Assembly: GCA_024734555.1 (NCBI GenBank)
Contig: JANPWX010000248.1
Location: forward strand, 690,828-754,827
Length of the DNA: 64,000 nucleotides
Direction: 5' to 3'
DNA from: Trochalopteron elliotii
Lineage: Eukaryota > Chordata > Aves > Passeriformes > Leiothrichidae
The position numbers and the translations under genes were made by a program. This document shows positions 61,037 through 64,000 of the stretch, piece after piece. The notes under the pieces were generated by a model that saw only the letters and a list, made by a program, of their open reading frames with translations, had not been told where the DNA came from and searched no databases. Numbering within the stretch: the stretch's first letter is position 1; the number at the start of each line of letters is the position of its first letter.

Positions 61037-63045
61037 GGCTGAACAGAGCTTTCTTAGGATCAAAAACCAGACAAGGAGCTGAGACAAAGCTGCTGTCAGG
61101 GAGCTGCAGGATCAGGATGGAGAAAAAGCCAAACCCACCAGGCTCATCTATTGCAGTGTGGTGGTTCCAGTCCTGAGTCTGTAAAATTTCCCTTTGTCCT
61201 GAAGGAACCCAAGGGCTGTTGGATGTCCCACATGGGCTGTAAAGGTATCTGGTAGTTCAGCAGCCTCTGAGGTGAGATTGTGAACCCCCCTCCTGCTGTT
61301 TAATGTACTCCTTCGGGTTACAACAGGTTTAGCAAACAATAAAAAACCATCTGGAACCCCCATTTAAATAACAGTTGTGTCATTAGTGCTGAAGTCATGG
61401 CTGGGGCTGTAAAACCAGCAAACAAGTGCTGATGTGCAGGTAGATAAAGGGAAGTGATGCACTAAGGAGGGTGAAGAGGAAGCTGCTCCTCATCCTCCTT
61501 GGCCAAAGCTCATGCTGGGTGTAAACCCACATCCCTGCAGGGCATGAACTGGGATCCTCACCTTCCCTCCCAGTTCCACTCCTGCCACCCCAGAGGAGGT
61601 CATGGGGGTCACTGCAGCCTCCCACAGAGCCCCGGGTGCCCTCTGCACCCTTGTACCCCCAGCTGCTCTCTGACTGCCCCACACCAGCACAGGGAGAGAG
61701 CTGGGCATGCAAACCAAGGCAAACTTCCCCATTTATTTATTTTCCATGTTGCTCTCTATAGTGCTTTTGCTGGTGGATAAAGAGCAGCACAGCCTCTGTG
61801 CACAAAGCCATCCCTGCACTGGGGGGTTCCTGCCCTCCTCTGCCAAGGGAAAGAAAGAACCTTCCTCCCTCTCCATCCTTAACTGCCACTCCAAAATGGG
61901 AAATAAAGGTCAGCAAGCAAACAGAGAGCAGATGAAGGGTAAACTCCTGTTGCCCAGGTTACAGGGATCTAGGCTGGCTTGGCTGATCCTTCTCCAGGAT
62001 CAAACTCAGGACATGAATCCTCTACCACATGGTAATCCCTGCTTTGCTTTGGGAGCCAACCCTCCTCCTCGAGGTGCAGGAAACCAATCCCAGCCCCATA
62101 GCACAAGGGAAATGGGATGAGATAGGTGCTAAGAAGGAAACTCAAGTGGTTCATGCTGGCCATGGCACTGCCCAAACCCAGCCTGGTCCTGCAGGCACAT
62201 CATGGCCAGGATCTGTGGCTGGTCCCTGTGTCAGCCCTTTCCAATGAAACCCTTGTCCCCCAGGAATTTTTAAAGGCCAAGTATCTACAACAATGCCCTA
62301 TGATCATCCCCAACACGTGGCTGTGCACAGCCTGGGGGGAGATAGGGCTGATCCCTGGATGGGGCACTTAAGGACACCCCATTGTTTCCCATATCTCCTC
62401 ACCCTCTGGCAATTCCTGGCTCTAACGACCAACCCCACGCCGTTGTTGGCTGAACACATATTTGTTTCTGCCGAATCTCTCAGTAGCACAAAGTTTGCTG
62501 TTCCCTCCCCACCCTGGAATTCCTCCTCACATAAGAACAGCCCCTCCCCACCCCACAGTGGTGACTGCTCCCCGTGCCAGCTGCCACAGCCAGAGCAGGA
62601 ATAACTGTCCTGAGCAGTGAGCCAGGGCACTGCCCTGCTCCAAGGAGGCAAACCACAGGGGTTTTCACGGGGATTTCATCCCATTCCCAGTGTAATATGG
62701 ATGGAGTTTAACCCCTGCTGCTGTTGGAGCACTGTGCATGACTCACAAGCTTTGCAATCCACAGTGATGTCCCAAACCCCAGGGGCACTCCGTGGGGCTC
62801 TGTCTGTGCTCAACAGAACAGCCCAACACAACCAAAAACAGGATGCTGGGATGTGTCAGCAAGGAATTGCCACCTTCCCTCCCTAGGCTGCATGTGATGA
62901 AACGCTTAATGCTGAGGGTGCAGCACCTCCAACCATGCCAGACCACCCCGAAGGTGACCAGCTCTTATCTCCAGGTCAGGGGCACAGAAAACCATGTGCT
63001 GAAGTCCTCCTGTCCCAGCAGGACCTAAATAGGGGCTTAACTTTA
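61037..63045. other. Intron sequence, nothing recognised
   Basis: No recognised repeat or exon between the CR1 copies at 60688 and 63046. Confidence 0.55.
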
Positions 63046-63165
63046 TAGAACCACAGACCTGGGTTGGAAGATCACCTTAAAGGTCAAGTTCCAACCATAT
63101 ATAGGTTTAGGACCCCACTCCATGTTTTTTCCAAGTGCATCCAAGCCCAGAGAAGGCTCAGGCAC
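63046..63165 (-). mobile_element. CR1 LINE 3' end, diverged (minus)
   Basis: TATAGAACCACAGACCTGGG, TTGGAAGATCACCTTAAAGG and TCAAGTTCCAACCATATATA resemble an inverted 3' terminus of a diverged CR1. Boundaries are uncertain. Confidence 0.7.
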
Positions 63166-63620
63166 CTGCATGACATGAACATTCTATTCTGATCCCCCAC
63201 ACGTGGGTTTCTAGCTCCAAAACAGGAACCCTTTGATTCCTTTTTCTCCCCTGTTAATCTATTTAGCTACAGGAAATACTCCACATGAGGGAAGGAGACA
63301 CCTGATCTGCACACAATACTTGGAAACTTCACTGGGTCCAGAAACACCAAATGCACCTTCATTTTGAGTGAGGGATGCTGAGGCAAAGCTTTTCAAGCAA
63401 AGCTTTTCAGGAGAGCCAGGCTCCAGTGCCAGGCAGCAGCACCAGGATGGAATTGCATCCCAATCCCTCCACCAAGTGCATCCCCTGCTCCTCAGCAGCA
63501 GCAGGGCTCTGACCTCCTCCATGGACATTCCTGATGTCCCAGGAGGGCAGATTCACAGAGAGCTCCTAGAATTTGTGCTTTGGTCCCCTAAAAATCTCAT
63601 CCCAACAAAACAAGGCTTAC

Positions 63621-63686
63621 CTGATTGGCTGATAGAAACTCCTGGGCGTTGTCGTTCATCCCCATGTACATGTTCTCCCCATCAAA
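63621..63686 (-). CDS. TOX2: TOX2 internal coding exon (22 codons)
   Basis: This short coding exon on the minus strand starts after the acceptor GCCTTTCTAG and ends before the donor GTAAGCC, giving 66 bp and exactly 22 codons, phase 0 at both ends. It reads FDGENMYMGM followed by NDNAQEFLSANQ. From knowledge of the family, all TOX proteins have an exon starting F-D-G or similar just before the 'PPITPP' segment; it belongs to the N-terminal regulatory region, upstream of the HMG-box DNA-binding domain. Its last residue, Q, joins in frame to TYNSQ of the exon at 36325-36570, which matches the continuous SQTYN segment of mammalian TOX2. The segment FDGENMYM is also close to TOX itself, so this exon alone would not separate TOX from TOX2; the next exon does. 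The protein is a nuclear transcriptional regulator. The first coding exon lies beyond 64000. Confidence 0.9.
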
Positions 63687-64000
63687 CTAGAAAGGCAAAA
63701 GAAAGAGTTAATTAAATGCCATCTGCACATCACACTCCTGTGCATCCCAAATGCCTTCCTGGCTCTTCATACCAAGAGCCAGGATTCCCAGAGGAAAACC
63801 TTGAGCTGCTGTTTGAACACTTTGGAGCCTGTATGAGCACACCTTCATCCCAGTTACTGCAATGGGATGTGCTAACATAGCATGGATATGGGATTTTTTC
63901 AGTGGAATAAGGAATGAGCCACTCCAAATTAGTAAGTCAAATGTGTGAACCCACAGATGCACCCTGCAGCAAAGATCACCCAAAAGAAGATGCTGCTAAA
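63687..64000 (-). other. TOX2: 3' end of the TOX2 intron preceding the 22-codon exon
   Basis: About 310 bases upstream (in gene sense) of the acceptor at 63687-63690. The stretch next to the acceptor has a modest pyrimidine tract (CTTTTGCCTTTCTAG). No repeats or other exons are seen. Confidence 0.7.

Larger units (their letters stand above)
36571..63620 (-). other. TOX2: TOX2 intron between the 22-codon and 82-codon exons (27 kb)
   Basis: The intron runs from GTAAGCC (reading leftwards from 63620) to TTTCAG at 36571-36576, about 27.05 kb. Both splice sites are canonical and the flanking exons are in the same phase. It contains many CR1 fragments, the 56-bp and 11-bp minisatellites, a 400-N gap and the inverted 99-bp-unit repeats. 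I found no further exon with similarity to a known protein. Alternative first exons of TOX2, known in mammals, could lie here but cannot be recognised from sequence alone. Confidence 0.85.

Noticed and set aside
1..64000. tRNA, rRNA, CRISPR, operon or bacterial-type features
   Set aside because: No cloverleaf, spacer array or dense gene packing was seen. The sequence is intronic vertebrate DNA.

Overview
The window is vertebrate nuclear DNA, almost certainly from a bird and probably a passerine. CR1 LINE fragments dominate the repeats, mostly short and 5'-truncated with the ATTCTATGATTCTATG-type 3' tail. There is also a beta-retrovirus-like (ERVK) solo LTR, and I see no Alu-, B1- or L1-like repeats. 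'Bird' follows from this repeat mix; 'passerine' is a weaker inference.

The only protein-coding gene I can support is TOX2, an HMG-box transcription factor, on the minus strand. Two internal coding exons are visible. A 66-bp exon (63621-63686) encodes 22 residues starting FDGENMYMGM. A 246-bp exon (36325-36570) encodes 82 residues starting TYNSQNENNEDYEIPPITPP. Both are phase 0 on each side, have AG/GT splice sites, and join into one reading frame in the region N-terminal to the HMG box. Neither the first exon, the HMG-box exons nor the 3' end is in the window, so the rest is intron.

Layout in + coordinates (the gene runs right to left): 63687-64000 is the 3' end of the intron upstream of the 22-codon exon. 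36571-63620 is the 27-kb intron between the two exons. 1-36324 is the first 36 kb of the next intron. The introns hold about 27 CR1 fragments in both orientations, one ancient CR1 remnant, and one complete solo LTR (26997-27739) with a 6-bp target-site duplication. There are three minisatellites: a 19/20-bp unit at 5.7-6.3 kb, a 56-bp unit at 41.35-41.57 kb, and an 11-bp G-rich unit at 49.9-50.4 kb that contains a 400-N gap. A TCC microsatellite with an 85-N gap lies beside the solo LTR. Two inverted copies of an unclassified ~150-bp repeat sit at 58.15 and 60.17 kb, each built of two units 99 bp apart.

Many long open frames exist, but all those examined come from CR1 antisense sequence, minisatellites or assembly gaps and are not genes. 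The most interesting non-routine signals are the inverted repeat pair at 58-60 kb, the G-rich minisatellite that breaks the assembly, and repeat-poor intron blocks that could hold regulatory elements.
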